Assembly: GCA_020199835.1 (NCBI GenBank)
Contig: JAIVJV010000005.1
Coordinates: 62,001 to 126,000 of the forward strand
Length of the DNA: 64,000 nt
From: Acidobacteriota bacterium
Lineage (GTDB): Bacteria; Acidobacteriota; Blastocatellia; Pyrinomonadales; Pyrinomonadaceae
Direction of reading: 5' to 3'
The notes beneath the pieces are model-generated. The model had not been told where the DNA came from, did no database searches, and saw nothing but the letters and a program-made list of their open reading frames with translations. Positions 25,065-34,980 of this stretch are shown piece by piece (the first letter of the stretch is position 1; each line of letters opens with the position of its first letter). The translations under genes were made by a program, and so were the position numbers.

Positions 25065-27374
25065 TTGCCTTGGCCCACACCACAAGACTACAACGAAGCG
25101 ATCCAGTCGCCTCAGATTAGTTTCAATGATCCTGATCTGAAACAGGGGGTTGTAGAAACAACTACACTCGGATTACCCAAACCCATCACTGGTGGATTTG
25201 CCAGTGTTTACCGCGTGAAATGTAAAAACCGTGACTGGGCCGTGAGGTGCTTTCTAAGAGAATTTCGGGACCAGCAAGAGAGATATGAAGCAATCAGTCG
25301 GCATCTACACCTGGCAAAATCGCCGTACATAGTTGGTTTCGAATTCCTGGCTCAGGGGATCAGAATCAAAGGGAATTGGTATCCAATTCTCAAAATGGAA
25401 TGGATCCAAGGCGAGCTTTTAAATTCGTACATCCGAAAACATATAGGCAAACCCAACGCGTTTCAGGAGCTGGCAAAGCGATGGTTAATGATGATCCAAG
25501 CGCTTCGAAGCGCGCGCATAGCACATGGCGATTTGCAGCATGGCAACGTCTTGGTTGTAAATGGTGATTTTCGACTAATCGATTATGACGGCATGTATGT
25601 CCCTGCTCTCACTGGAAAATTTAGTAACGAAGTCGGTCATCGCAACTACCAGCACCCACAACGAACGGAATTCGACTTTGGTCCGACTATCGATAACTTC
25701 TCGGCATGGGTAATTTACGTTTCTTTGATAGCGTTGAGTATTGATTCTAACCTTTGGAATCAAATGAAGGCTGGCGATGAATGTCTTCTATTCCGGCGAG
25801 AGGATTTTGAAGAGCCATTTGCCTCCAAACAGTTGTCTCTGCTGTCCTCTCACAGAGATCAGCGTCTTGTATCCCTGGTAGGTTTGTTTCAATCCATCCT
25901 CTACAGAAGTCCTGATCAAGTCCCAGCAATTGACAACCAGTTATCGATCGATTTGACAACAGCTCCACCGAGCAGTTCGTTGCCTTCAACTGCAAACAGG
26001 CCTTCTTGGTTGTATGGGCAAGCAGGTCCGAATAGTTCCAATCAGTTGGCTTCTGCGAAACCTGAGGAGGTTCTGTTAACGGAATCGACTTGGGTATTAG
26101 ATTTTATTTCACCACCAGCAAAGACAGAGGACCAGTGGCTACAAATTGAACCAGCCGCTGGACGCACGCTCTTTTTAGCTGCGAGCAGTTTGATTGTGGC
26201 TGTGCTTAGCACAAACGTCTTCATAGGACTCTTCGCCACGGTAGCGACAGGAATGGTTCTTTTAAGTGCTGTTTTGGTTGTTGTGATAGTAACCACTACT
26301 GGCTTGTGGCTCAGACACCTTTATCTGCACGAACCTGTAGTTCAAACAATGGCGCAACTCACGATTCAAAAATACCAGGAGCGTAACCGTCTTGAGGGTT
26401 GTCGGCGCTATTTGAAAGACAACGAAAAGCGGATTTCCGAGGCTCGGGGTCTAGAAACCAAGACACAACGCGAACTAAATTCTCGGTTGACCGACCTGCG
26501 TCAGAAAGAGCAGCGTGAAAAAACTCAGGCCAACGATAAGCTAAATCTTACGTTGAAATCGATCGACGCGAAACGTGCTGTTATTAACCGAAACGAAGCT
26601 ACTGCCTTGAAAGCACTTTCGGATCGAATTGGTTTAGAGATTGCAAGACTTACTAATTCGATAGCGGCATCAATGACTGCGGAATCGAATGAACTGTCGG
26701 CGGCGTTGGCTGGAAAACAAAAGCAAATTCTTAACGATTTCCTAAGTGGCTATCGTATCGATGATGCTCAGATATCGGGCATTGGCGAGAAAATGAAAGC
26801 GCGTTTGCGATATTCCGGATTTCGTACCGCTAGAGACATCGAATATTGGAGCGTTAGACAGGTTGGCGGCATCGGAGATGTTAAGGCCAGCATGCTAGAA
26901 GCTTGGCGGCAGCAGATTGCTTCACGCGTCAAGCTCCCAAATTCCTTGACCGCGCAAGAAATCGCCAATATCAAGGCAAAATACGGCTCTCAAAGACAGG
27001 CACTAGAAAAACAACGAACAGCATCTGAACAACAATTGTCGAATGAAGTTAACGGAGTAAAAACCCGATATGCAAATGAGAGGAAACCGCTTGAGGCTGA
27101 GCAGGCCACAGCACAGAGGAAAACAGACGAACTCTTGCAGGAGATCACTAACCGGTACGCAAGTGAGTCTAGAGGGCTGAGCGATCAGCAGGCTCGTTTG
27201 AGATTTGAATCAAATGAACAGTGTCGCAAGATAAGTGATGAGATTAGCAAAACACGGAAACAGATGAGTGAACACCAATGGCAACTGGCGAAATTGGAAC
27301 GTGATTTGGCGACGTTCAAAAACGTATCTTTCAAAACCTACTTTGGGATACTCGTCGGTCTACAGCGACTTTAA
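25065..27374 (+). CDS. Ser/Thr kinase-like protein with two TM helices, coiled coils and HhH
   Basis: 769 residues from TTG 25065, with TAGGAGATC upstream; the opening PWPTPQDYNEAIQ is the usual start of this kinase group. The kinase lobe has GGFASVYRV (Gly loop), WAVRCF, HGDLQHGNVLV (catalytic loop) and IDYDGM (DYD for DFG). Two membrane helices lie near residues 368-420. They are followed by long coiled coils split by a helix-hairpin-helix pair (ISGIGEKMKARLR...VGGIGDVKASML, about 568-610). HhH units bind DNA, so the kinase may sense DNA damage or phage DNA. Last gene of the vWA-PP2C-kinase triad. Confidence 0.87.
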   Translation: MPWPTPQDYNEAIQSPQISFNDPDLKQGVVETTTLGLPKPITGGFASVYRVKCKNRDWAVRCFLREFRDQQERYEAISRHLHLAKSPYIVGFEFLAQGIRIKGNWYPILKMEWIQGELLNSYIRKHIGKPNAFQELAKRWLMMIQALRSARIAHGDLQHGNVLVVNGDFRLIDYDGMYVPALTGKFSNEVGHRNYQHPQRTEFDFGPTIDNFSAWVIYVSLIALSIDSNLWNQMKAGDECLLFRREDFEEPFASKQLSLLSSHRDQRLVSLVGLFQSILYRSPDQVPAIDNQLSIDLTTAPPSSSLPSTANRPSWLYGQAGPNSSNQLASAKPEEVLLTESTWVLDFISPPAKTEDQWLQIEPAAGRTLFLAASSLIVAVLSTNVFIGLFATVATGMVLLSAVLVVVIVTTTGLWLRHLYLHEPVVQTMAQLTIQKYQERNRLEGCRRYLKDNEKRISEARGLETKTQRELNSRLTDLRQKEQREKTQANDKLNLTLKSIDAKRAVINRNEATALKALSDRIGLEIARLTNSIAASMTAESNELSAALAGKQKQILNDFLSGYRIDDAQISGIGEKMKARLRYSGFRTARDIEYWSVRQVGGIGDVKASMLEAWRQQIASRVKLPNSLTAQEIANIKAKYGSQRQALEKQRTASEQQLSNEVNGVKTRYANERKPLEAEQATAQRKTDELLQEITNRYASESRGLSDQQARLRFESNEQCRKISDEISKTRKQMSEHQWQLAKLERDLATFKNVSFKTYFGILVGLQRL

Positions 27375-27440
27375 GGGCCGGTACAACTCGAACAAAATGC
27401 TTCTTTCATCATAGACAATCGATCAGAATTAGGGAGAAGT

Positions 27441-27689
27441 ATGCCAAATCTAACGGTAAACGTTTTAGACGAGGACCAAGAACCTGTGGCGGGCGCAAAG
27501 GTGTTTCTCCTGATTCACCATAATTTTATGCCTGATACATGGCTTGAGGATAGAACAGACGATGATGGGGAAGCAGAATTTGAGGTTCCCAAATTCACCA
27601 CAGTCGATGTCCATGTTAACGGTAATGTAGAGCTAGACGATATTAGTATTGGCGAAGATGATGAGGATGTCACCGTCACTATAGTTTAG
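27441..27689 (+). CDS. Small Ig-like/CarboxypepD-regulatory-like protein
   Basis: 82 residues, ATG after AGGGAGAAGT. Very acidic, one beta-sandwich unit (LTVNVLDEDQEPVAGAKVFLL...TDDDGEAEFEVPKFTTVDVHVNG), the pattern of carboxypeptidase-regulatory-like or Cna-B-like repeats, but with no signal peptide. It follows the kinase by 66 bases and may belong to the same operon as an adaptor. Confidence 0.6.
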   Translation: MPNLTVNVLDEDQEPVAGAKVFLLIHHNFMPDTWLEDRTDDDGEAEFEVPKFTTVDVHVNGNVELDDISIGEDDEDVTVTIV

Positions 27690-27772
27690 TTCGAGAGCGC
27701 TATGTATGACGAGATGCTGTTTGGTCCGAAGTTGCTGGCAACTCCGACGCAACGGGTGATGAAGGCGAGGAC

Positions 27773-28366
27773 ATGAGTTGGGAAGAATTCAAAGACGAAA
27801 AGACCTGCCCCTGTCACAAAGGGACTTACACAATCACCCGGCAGGCAAATGATTGGGGGCAATCTCGCGTATCGTTTGAGATGAATTGCACGCCGTGCCA
27901 AAACACATATGTCCAGTTCACATCACGCTACCATGACCCAGGAGCTCCCGGCGGAACATCTTCTTTTGACCTATGGGTATTGAAGATCGATAAGCAGGCT
28001 CTTGATAACGCGGAGAAACAAATCAGACGAAAGAAAGACGCGATCCTGTCCACGGCTCAAGAGCGGTATTTGAAGGAATGGCTCGGAAGGTTTGGGGGCA
28101 AAACGAAAAAAAGTGTGTGGGCTGAGTTGAAATCAATCGATCGCTCTCATGTTCCGAGTCTCGGCACATTCTATATCCACACTAAAAATGGCACTCTGGA
28201 AGATTATCTTCGAACGTGGTTTGACGCTGATAGGATAATTCCAATTCTTGCCTTCCTTGGAATACAGGATTCCGAGATAGCAGAAGGAAACGCGGAAGTA
28301 AGCGAGCAAAGTCAGAACAGAGAAGCTCTAAAAAGACAGATGTTAAGCCGAGCGGTTCATATTTAA
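27773..28366 (+). CDS. Hypothetical protein with Cys-pair zinc-binding N-terminus
   Basis: 197 residues. N-terminal CPCHKGTYTITRQANDWGQSRVSFEMNCTPCQ carries CPC-H and CTPC, a probable zinc knuckle. The rest is helical with many Lys/Glu (DNAEKQIRRKKDAILSTAQERYLKEW). No domain recognised. Reads with the triad and the small acidic gene, so it may be an accessory part of the same system. Confidence 0.6.
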   Translation: MSWEEFKDEKTCPCHKGTYTITRQANDWGQSRVSFEMNCTPCQNTYVQFTSRYHDPGAPGGTSSFDLWVLKIDKQALDNAEKQIRRKKDAILSTAQERYLKEWLGRFGGKTKKSVWAELKSIDRSHVPSLGTFYIHTKNGTLEDYLRTWFDADRIIPILAFLGIQDSEIAEGNAEVSEQSQNREALKRQMLSRAVHI

Positions 28367-28964
28367 CGGATCTCCCATGTGCGAGTATTCATAATGCATC
28401 TCTCGGAAAGATCAAAGCGCCTCACAATTCCACACGGTTCATGCTGATCATTTCTGCTTGACTCGGGAGTCAAGTCCAGAACCTACATTAGCCCTCAACA
28501 AACTCGTTACGACCTGCCGAAAGAAGCTTTATTTTTTGGGGAAGAAACTTGCGGCGAGCCGTGCCTAAATAAGTGGAAGCAGCCAAAGCAACGACGATTG
28601 TGAAGAACGACTTGAGCGACGAGCTTATCCGGCGGCTACGTTCAAGGCGAACCCACGAAGTGGATTAGGAGAAGGCTGAGGTTCGTCTCCTCATTTCCCT
28701 CGAAATGAGACGCCGCTGCGCAGTACGCGACCAAAAGACAAAAGAACAGCAAAATCTGCATAGAAATTTCCATTGACATCCAAAAGTCGTACGAGTATGT
28801 TTTCGCTGCGACCTCGCAACAACTAACGTCAAAGCGCTTCGACAACCACTGTCTGAAGAATTAACCCGACAGCAGCACTCGGTCATGCTTTCCGGCACCT
28901 GATCACCTCGTATCGCTCGAAGCGAGAGCGCAGCTATCTTCGCTAGACGAAATGATCACATAAA
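28367..28964. other. Non-coding stretch at the end of the accessory island
   Basis: Only short ORFs with no family features (28642-28898, minus). No repeats, tRNA or transposase traces recognised. The change from accessory genes (left) to metabolic genes (right) happens here, so an island boundary may lie in it, but I found no att-like repeat inside the window. Confidence 0.4.
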
Positions 28965-29006
28965 ACAAAAAAGCTCCGCAGTCAGTTGGCGCTAACAAAC
29001 GGAGCT
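28965..29006 (-). terminator. Intrinsic terminator on the minus strand with no matching gene
   Basis: AGCTCCG/CGGAGCT arms (28972-28978, 29000-29006) with a 21-base loop that itself can fold, followed on the minus strand by a T-rich run (A run 28965-28971). No minus-strand gene is seen to the right before 31350, so it may end an unannotated small RNA. Confidence 0.45.
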
Positions 29007-29301
29007 ACTCAACAACACAACCTTCAGCCGCTATTGGGCCAAGGATGCATTCTGGGCAGAACCATCTTATCCCAAGCCGCGGCCGAGCTCAATTCGATTT
29101 GAGATTTCCCCATGAAGGCCGCACTTGCGGAACCGGACTGCTTTCCCCAGTTCGTCAAACTTCATTTCATCCTAAGTGCCTCGGAGTGCTCTCGTTCCGT
29201 TTCCTTCTTCGTGTCTGGAAGCGATGAGATCCCCGCTGCTCGAGCCGAGTCTAGTTCTCCTTCAACACTAATCGCCCCATTCCACAGAAAAGGAACTCAA
29301 A

Positions 29302-31161
29302 ATGACCAAAGCTGATTCCAGATCTTTACCCACTGATCTATTCGCTCATACATCTGCGCCATCTGGCAGTTCGCCCAACGGAGAAGAGTTGCTTTCCGAT
29401 GACAAAGCAACAAAGAAACAGGGGCGGAGACATAGTCGTCGCCAGTTTCTAGGACAGGCGGGAGGTGCCACAGCCGGCGTGCTGGCCGTCAGCGCAATCG
29501 GCCTTGAACCATTAATCGGCTCGAGGCGATCCGCGGCCCTAGCCGTCGAGGTGTCGCCGTTCGTGAACGACCGCAACGACCGCGCGAACGACGCGGAGCA
29601 AATACGCAATCAGGCGGCGGCCGCCGAGGAAGTGCTCGGCCAGCCCGCGCACCCGACCAACGGTGACGAGGAGTTGTACCCAAACCGGATCGGAAACTTC
29701 CACAAGACGCTGCCGCACAATTCCATCGGCGAGGTTGACCCGGCGGCCTACAATCAGTTCCTCGCCGCGCTCGCAAGCGGCACGTTTACTGCTTTCGAAA
29801 ACGTGCCCCGTCACCCAGGAGGCACGGGTGAGCTAGCCAATCCGTTGGGCGGCTTGGCCTTCAACATGGAAGGCCCAGACTCGCCCGCGGTCATTACGCC
29901 GCCGGCCTTCCTGCCACCGCCCATCGCCAGCCGCAAGTTCGCCGCCCAAGCCGTCGAACTTTACTGGCAGGCTTACCTGCGCGACGTCCCTTTCACCGAC
30001 TACGAGACCAACCCCGTGGTCGCGCAGGCGTGCGCTGATCTGACACGCTTCGGCGCCGACTATATCGGGCCGAAGGTCGGCGGCGTCGTCACGCCGCAAG
30101 TGCTCTTTCGCTACGACTTCCCCGGCTCAACCGTCGGACCGATGGTCTCGCAGTTTCTCTACCGCACGTTTTTCTACGACGGCATCGAAGTCATCCCACG
30201 GATGAGAGTGCGTCAGCCTGTGATCAACTGGAACCCTGACGGGACGTTCACCTTCGATCCATTTGGGCGTGACTTTCTCACAGCATTCAGCGAGTGGCTA
30301 AATCATCAGAATGGAGTCGCGCTCGGCAACGCTAACGTGTTTGACGTCAACGACACGCGGCGCTTCATCCGCAATGTCCGCGACATCGGGCACCTCGCCA
30401 GCTCCGATACGATCCAGACCTCCTATTACCGCGCGGCACTCACGGGTCTCGGGCCGGCGGATCTCGGCAATCCTTACACTAACAGCACGCGGCAGGGCGG
30501 CTTCGCTACGTTTGGTCTTGGGCACCTCAATAACCTGATCGGTTCGGTCCATAAAGGCGAGCGTCACACGTGGTATCACAAGTGGTTCGTGCATCGTTAC
30601 CCGCGTCCTGACGGTGGCCTCGGGCTGGTCGACAATCACTTGCAGAGTCGCGCCAACTATCCGCTACATCCCGATTTGTTGAACTCGCCGGTGCTCCCAC
30701 TGATCGCTGGCTACAACCAGCACCTGAACCAGGTGAGGTTCGGTTCAAGCGAGGCCAGCTTCCTGCTGCCGCTGGAACTGCCGGGTGGATCGCCGAATCA
30801 TCCATCGGCTCCTGCCGGTCACGCCGTCACGGCAGGCGCTTGCGTCACCATCCTCAAGGCGTGGTTCAGGGAGAACACCGTCATCAACAACCCAGTCCAG
30901 CCAAACCGCGACGGCACGGCGCTGGTCCCCTTCACCGGTGCGCAGCTCACCGTCGGCGGCGAGCTGAACAAGCTTGCGCACAACATGTCGGCGGGAAGAG
31001 ACATGTCGGGCGTTCACTGGCGCGTAGCGGACGACTTGACGGGTCTGTTCCAGGGTGAGGCCGTAGCTATCCGTCTCCTGACAGAAGCCAAGGCCACTTA
31101 CCCTGAGCCCAACGCGACGTTTACTCTCACGAAATTCGACGGAACAACAATCACCATTTGA
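29302..31161 (+). CDS. Vanadium-dependent haloperoxidase-family protein, Tat-exported
   Basis: 619 residues, with AAAAGGAACTCAAA before the ATG. A long N-region leads to a Tat motif, SRRQFLGQAGG, and a hydrophobic stretch near residue 60, so export in folded form is expected. The PAP2/haloperoxidase core shows KWFVHRYPRPDGG (Lys and Arg of the vanadate site), HPSAPAGHAVTAGA (the P-S-x-GH-like motif with catalytic His) and RDMSGVHWRVADD (Arg and vanadate-ligand His). The enzymes oxidise halides with peroxide or act as acid phosphatases. The body of the gene (29480-31100) is visibly richer in G+C than its flanks, which may point to transfer. Confidence 0.85.
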   Translation: MTKADSRSLPTDLFAHTSAPSGSSPNGEELLSDDKATKKQGRRHSRRQFLGQAGGATAGVLAVSAIGLEPLIGSRRSAALAVEVSPFVNDRNDRANDAEQIRNQAAAAEEVLGQPAHPTNGDEELYPNRIGNFHKTLPHNSIGEVDPAAYNQFLAALASGTFTAFENVPRHPGGTGELANPLGGLAFNMEGPDSPAVITPPAFLPPPIASRKFAAQAVELYWQAYLRDVPFTDYETNPVVAQACADLTRFGADYIGPKVGGVVTPQVLFRYDFPGSTVGPMVSQFLYRTFFYDGIEVIPRMRVRQPVINWNPDGTFTFDPFGRDFLTAFSEWLNHQNGVALGNANVFDVNDTRRFIRNVRDIGHLASSDTIQTSYYRAALTGLGPADLGNPYTNSTRQGGFATFGLGHLNNLIGSVHKGERHTWYHKWFVHRYPRPDGGLGLVDNHLQSRANYPLHPDLLNSPVLPLIAGYNQHLNQVRFGSSEASFLLPLELPGGSPNHPSAPAGHAVTAGACVTILKAWFRENTVINNPVQPNRDGTALVPFTGAQLTVGGELNKLAHNMSAGRDMSGVHWRVADDLTGLFQGEAVAIRLLTEAKATYPEPNATFTLTKFDGTTITI

Positions 31162-31177
31162 CGAAGTTCGATTAGAG

Positions 31178-31205
31178 CGTGCCGGAGCAGACTTGTTCCG
31201 GCACG
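31178..31205 (+). terminator. Hairpin after the haloperoxidase gene
   Basis: A 9-bp perfect stem (CGTGCCGGA / TCCGGCACG) with a 10-base loop, 16 bases past the stop. No long T tract follows, so it is a weak intrinsic terminator or a 3'-end stabiliser. Confidence 0.5.
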
Positions 31206-31349
31206 TTCGCCTCAAGACAATTATTCAGATGGTCTTCAAGTTGCTTGAATCAGCCGATTGAAGCCTGCATTAGGTTCCTGCCAGTAATTGAATGCTGAAC
31301 GGAAGATCACATCACATCGGATGATCCACCGACAATCGGGAACATTCTC

Positions 31350-32408
31350 TCAAAACGCACTAACGAATATTCCACTAGCCACTGCTATTACCCAAACTAA
31401 AGCTGCGACCAGCGCGGCCACTTTCCAGCTTGTGGACCGCATGATGGTGAGTAGGGAAGGAAGGTTAATTACGGGACCGGCGATGAGCAGAGCTAAAGCG
31501 GCACCGATTGGAGCGCCCGCTGCGATAAATACAAGAGCCAGCGGGATCTCGAAAAACGTTGGCAGCGCCAGTGGAATTGCAAACGTGGCGACAACTATAA
31601 CTGCCGCCATCTTTGCGTGAGGCGAGGTGAAAACGCTTACGGGCAGCCATTGCGCAATAATCATTGAGACCATGACACCAATGATTATCAGTGGAATCAC
31701 ACGCAAAGCTATCTGAACGCAGGTACGCATGAAGCGTAACAAATGTGAACGACCAGATTGATTTGACAAAGTGTCATCAACTTCCCGGGGCAGTTTGATC
31801 TCAGCGAACATCTTGTCAGCAATCATGCCGATAAACAGAACAGCAGCAATACTGGCTGCTGCCCGCGTGCTGGCGATCTTGTAGTCGAAAAGCATAAAAG
31901 TGAGAACCAGTGCGGCGGGATTGAGCGCCGGAGCGGCGAGCATTAACGTGAGCGACGGGCCAAGCCGGGCAGAACGCTTATAAATGCTTGTAAAAATCGG
32001 AGCCACACAGCAGGAGCATAGCATCAACGGCGCTCCTGCAACTCCAGCAACTACTTGCGAGCGCAGCGGTCCTCTGCCCAGCGCGCGAACGAGCCATCGT
32101 GGAGACACAAATGTATTCACTGCCGCGCTAATCAGAATGCCAAAGAACAATGCAGGCCAGATGACTACAAAATAATTCAGAGTTCTGGTAAGGAAACTCG
32201 TGCTCGAAAGACCTAGCAGTGGAATAATGTCGCCGCGCGCAGTAAATGATCCCGTATAGGAAACCTTTTCAATCACTATCATCGCGGCCGAACTTTTGTA
32301 CGCAATCAGCGCTCCCACGATAATTAATGTCGGCAGTCCAAAATACAGGACGCGCTGCAAGCCAGTGAGGGAGGTTTCGTGCGATCGGTTATCTTTTTCT
32401 GCAATCAT
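31350..32408 (-). CDS. Permease of the UPF0718/DUF318 type
   Basis: 352 residues with eight or more membrane helices in two related halves. The hallmark CSCCVAPIF lies near residue 130 in the first half; the second half has FFEIPLALVFIAAGAPIGAAL. The family includes putative efflux permeases for metals, arsenicals or thiol-bound ions; substrate here is unknown. The next gene upstream on the same strand is the multihaem cytochrome (39 bases away), so they are probably co-transcribed. Confidence 0.85.
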   Translation of the reverse strand: MIAEKDNRSHETSLTGLQRVLYFGLPTLIIVGALIAYKSSAAMIVIEKVSYTGSFTARGDIIPLLGLSSTSFLTRTLNYFVVIWPALFFGILISAAVNTFVSPRWLVRALGRGPLRSQVVAGVAGAPLMLCSCCVAPIFTSIYKRSARLGPSLTLMLAAPALNPAALVLTFMLFDYKIASTRAAASIAAVLFIGMIADKMFAEIKLPREVDDTLSNQSGRSHLLRFMRTCVQIALRVIPLIIIGVMVSMIIAQWLPVSVFTSPHAKMAAVIVVATFAIPLALPTFFEIPLALVFIAAGAPIGAALALLIAGPVINLPSLLTIMRSTSWKVAALVAALVWVIAVASGIFVSAF

Positions 32409-32447
32409 GAGAATGCCTTAGCTTGACGTTAGCGTGCGTATTTACTT

Positions 32448-34835
32448 TTATGGGTTTTTCTTTGGGACGCCTTCCGAACTCCAGTAAATGGGATCGGCAT
32501 TCTGAGCGCCTACGATTTCGATGTCTGAGTGGATATGCCAGGGCACGGCTTCGGCCAGGGCGACCGCATCCTTCTTAAGGTATTCATTGGCAAGGTAATG
32601 TATGCGCCAATCCTCGAACTTATCGAGGTAGGTCACGTTTGTCTCAGTCGCAAGCTTTAGATTGCCTGCTTGCCGATACCCTTCGATCACAAAATAGAGT
32701 GCTGTGGTGTCGTCCGGGTCGATAGCCAGCACTCGCTCAAACATTTTGGCTGCCTCAGCGTGCTTGCCGAGCGCCTGGTAGCATTTGCCCATCTGGTTCA
32801 AGATCATTCGGTCTCGCGGGTAGCGCGGCTCAAGCTGAGCGAACAGTTTGAGCGCCTCGTCGGGCTTATTTTCCATCTTTAGTAAGGCGCCCTTGTAATA
32901 GAGAGCCCGCGCGTTAGCAGGATTGATCGCAATTGCTCTATCAAGCAGTTGATGAATCTCCGGAAAGTTCTCGCGCCAGAAACTCGCCAGAGCTTGATTG
33001 ACGTAACCATCGTCGTAAGTCGGATCGATTTGAGTTACTTTTTCGAACGCCCGTCTTGCGTCTGCGTACATGAACTGGTCAAAAAGCCCTATGCCAAGAT
33101 TGTTGAAGCGTATTAGATCTTTTCCGTCGAGTGCGCTCGTGGCAGGACGGTTCTCGCCCAGATTAATTGTGATTGCATGTCTGGCCATTTCGACGATCGG
33201 GAGATCGACACTTTTGCCGAGCGCATAATCACTGAAAAAACGATTGAACTTACGGTAAAGAACGCGGGCACTCACGCTCAGTGTCCCACGCGCAGTCTTT
33301 GGAATCGTGAACTGGTAGCGGACCAGTTCGCTGCGTCCAGGCGCTATGAAGTTGTCGTAAGCTCTTCCTCGAGTTTCCCAGATGTTGTGGTGGCGCACAG
33401 CCGTACCGCGTTCAGTGACCTGAACCGATTGGAATTTATGAGAACGTTCATCAACGGTCCCATCGCTCCTAAGAAACCCACTGTGATAGATGATGTTGCC
33501 GCTTGCATCCTGCACCTTGAACTCTACCCAGGGTTCGAAGAAGTCTCTTAACTCGGTGGGAAACACATGTCCTACGCCCCTATTCGATATGACGACTCCG
33601 AGGGTCACTGTCTCACCGGGAGCCAGAGAGAAAGCACTCTTATCAATTGGTGCAATGATTGTGTCGTCCGGCTTCTGATAGCCGGGATAGAGTGCAGCAT
33701 TAATGGAATTGATCGTCGCGAAGCCTTCACCAACTTTGAGACCTGCGGCGCCCTTGCGCAGAGTGGTCAGGTCCGTGCCCTCACGCTGGGTCGGGTAAGC
33801 TGCTCCCTTCTTCAATGTGAAGATGTCTATACCCAGATGATCTGCCTTGAGAAAATCGGTAACCCTTTGCAGTTGATCTTTGAAACCATAGAGGTGCGGA
33901 AGCGCCGTGTTCGACGCAGGCCAGCGATGCGAAGCTATTGTTCCTCCCTTCGCAGCTAAATCGGCAGCAGCAGTTTCACGCCCCATGTGACACGACTGGC
34001 AGGTGTTTCGCCGTTTCTTATAGAAGGGGAGCGGGGATTCGTTTGAGTGCGAACTCATCTGCCACTCATCGTAGGCAGAGAAGGAGCGCCGCCATTTGTA
34101 GTTCTCTATTTGGCGCGGCAACGCCGCTTTGTGGCAAACGGCGCAAAACTCCGGCGTCTTGTAAAAGTCTTTCATCATGGCCCGCTTGTGGGCGTTCCTG
34201 TTTGCGAGGATCATCTGATCAGTAACCTTACCCTCGAACGGTTTTCCATTCTTGTCCACGAGCAGTGCTGGCGGAGCGATCTGATAACTGCCGATACCCT
34301 CAAGGTAGGTGATCTTCTCAATCGAATGGCAGACGGTGCAGGTAACTCCCTCATCATCAAACGGACGGGCCGCCTTTGAACCGGTTGTGAGAGCGCCCGA
34401 AACTAACGCGATAGGGTTATGGCAACTTTCACAGTGGCGAGTGGTTTCAACGCCGTACTGCTTCATGAAGTCTTCAATGTTCTTCTGATAGAAAGGCCCG
34501 CGGAAGCTACTGCGATGAGGCGACTCGGCCCACTGCGCATGCGCACTACTGTGACAGCGCGCGCAATACGAGGCAGGTATGAATTTGTCTGCGCTTATGA
34601 AGGTGCCTGTTGAGGTCTGGACCTCTCCGGGCGCGAAGGGGTTTGGGCCGAATGGGAGATTGTAATTCTTCTTTTCTTCTTCCGGTTCCTTCTTACGCTT
34701 AGAGTCGTCCGAACCGTAGACCGCATAACCAAACGCGATCATGACGACGAATCCGATCAACACAGTGATTTGCGCGACTCGGTATCCAGTTTGCCGACCG
34801 ATGATAATTTGGTGCTGCTGCGCCGGCCTTAACAT
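32448..34835 (-). CDS. Pentahaem c-type cytochrome with TPR tail
   Basis: 795 residues, ATG with CAGGAGTCGAGA upstream. One N-terminal membrane anchor (residues 20-40) is followed by five CxxCH haem sites: CARCH, CESCH, CTVCH, CAVCH and CQSCH, all within residues 90-290, like the cytochrome c554 group. A beta-rich middle region follows, then a TPR block (ALASFWRENF, DRAIAINPANARALYYKGALLK, DRMILNQMGKCYQALGKHAEAAKMFERVLAIDPDD). It should be held on the outer face of the membrane and carry electrons. The TPR part suggests docking to partner proteins. No dedicated partner is adjacent other than the permease. Confidence 0.88.
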   Translation of the reverse strand: MLRPAQQHQIIIGRQTGYRVAQITVLIGFVVMIAFGYAVYGSDDSKRKKEPEEEKKNYNLPFGPNPFAPGEVQTSTGTFISADKFIPASYCARCHSSAHAQWAESPHRSSFRGPFYQKNIEDFMKQYGVETTRHCESCHNPIALVSGALTTGSKAARPFDDEGVTCTVCHSIEKITYLEGIGSYQIAPPALLVDKNGKPFEGKVTDQMILANRNAHKRAMMKDFYKTPEFCAVCHKAALPRQIENYKWRRSFSAYDEWQMSSHSNESPLPFYKKRRNTCQSCHMGRETAAADLAAKGGTIASHRWPASNTALPHLYGFKDQLQRVTDFLKADHLGIDIFTLKKGAAYPTQREGTDLTTLRKGAAGLKVGEGFATINSINAALYPGYQKPDDTIIAPIDKSAFSLAPGETVTLGVVISNRGVGHVFPTELRDFFEPWVEFKVQDASGNIIYHSGFLRSDGTVDERSHKFQSVQVTERGTAVRHHNIWETRGRAYDNFIAPGRSELVRYQFTIPKTARGTLSVSARVLYRKFNRFFSDYALGKSVDLPIVEMARHAITINLGENRPATSALDGKDLIRFNNLGIGLFDQFMYADARRAFEKVTQIDPTYDDGYVNQALASFWRENFPEIHQLLDRAIAINPANARALYYKGALLKMENKPDEALKLFAQLEPRYPRDRMILNQMGKCYQALGKHAEAAKMFERVLAIDPDDTTALYFVIEGYRQAGNLKLATETNVTYLDKFEDWRIHYLANEYLKKDAVALAEAVPWHIHSDIEIVGAQNADPIYWSSEGVPKKNP

Positions 34836-34980
34836 TCTCGACTCCTGAAAAGGCTTTTCTTACTCAATCTGTTAATGACAAGCGGGTGGCAACGGCTCAA
34901 TTGAACTTTATCCAATGGGCCGTTGCCTTCTTAATTCCCGCTTCATCCTAGCGTCACGCGAAGCGATCCAGCTTTATCAT

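Noticed and set aside
28642..28898. Two overlapping minus-strand ORFs
   Set aside because: Cys/Arg-rich shadow-like translations without an RBS.
32223..32250. Further GGAATAAT site
   Set aside because: Inside a coding region and lacks the ACTT box at the right distance.
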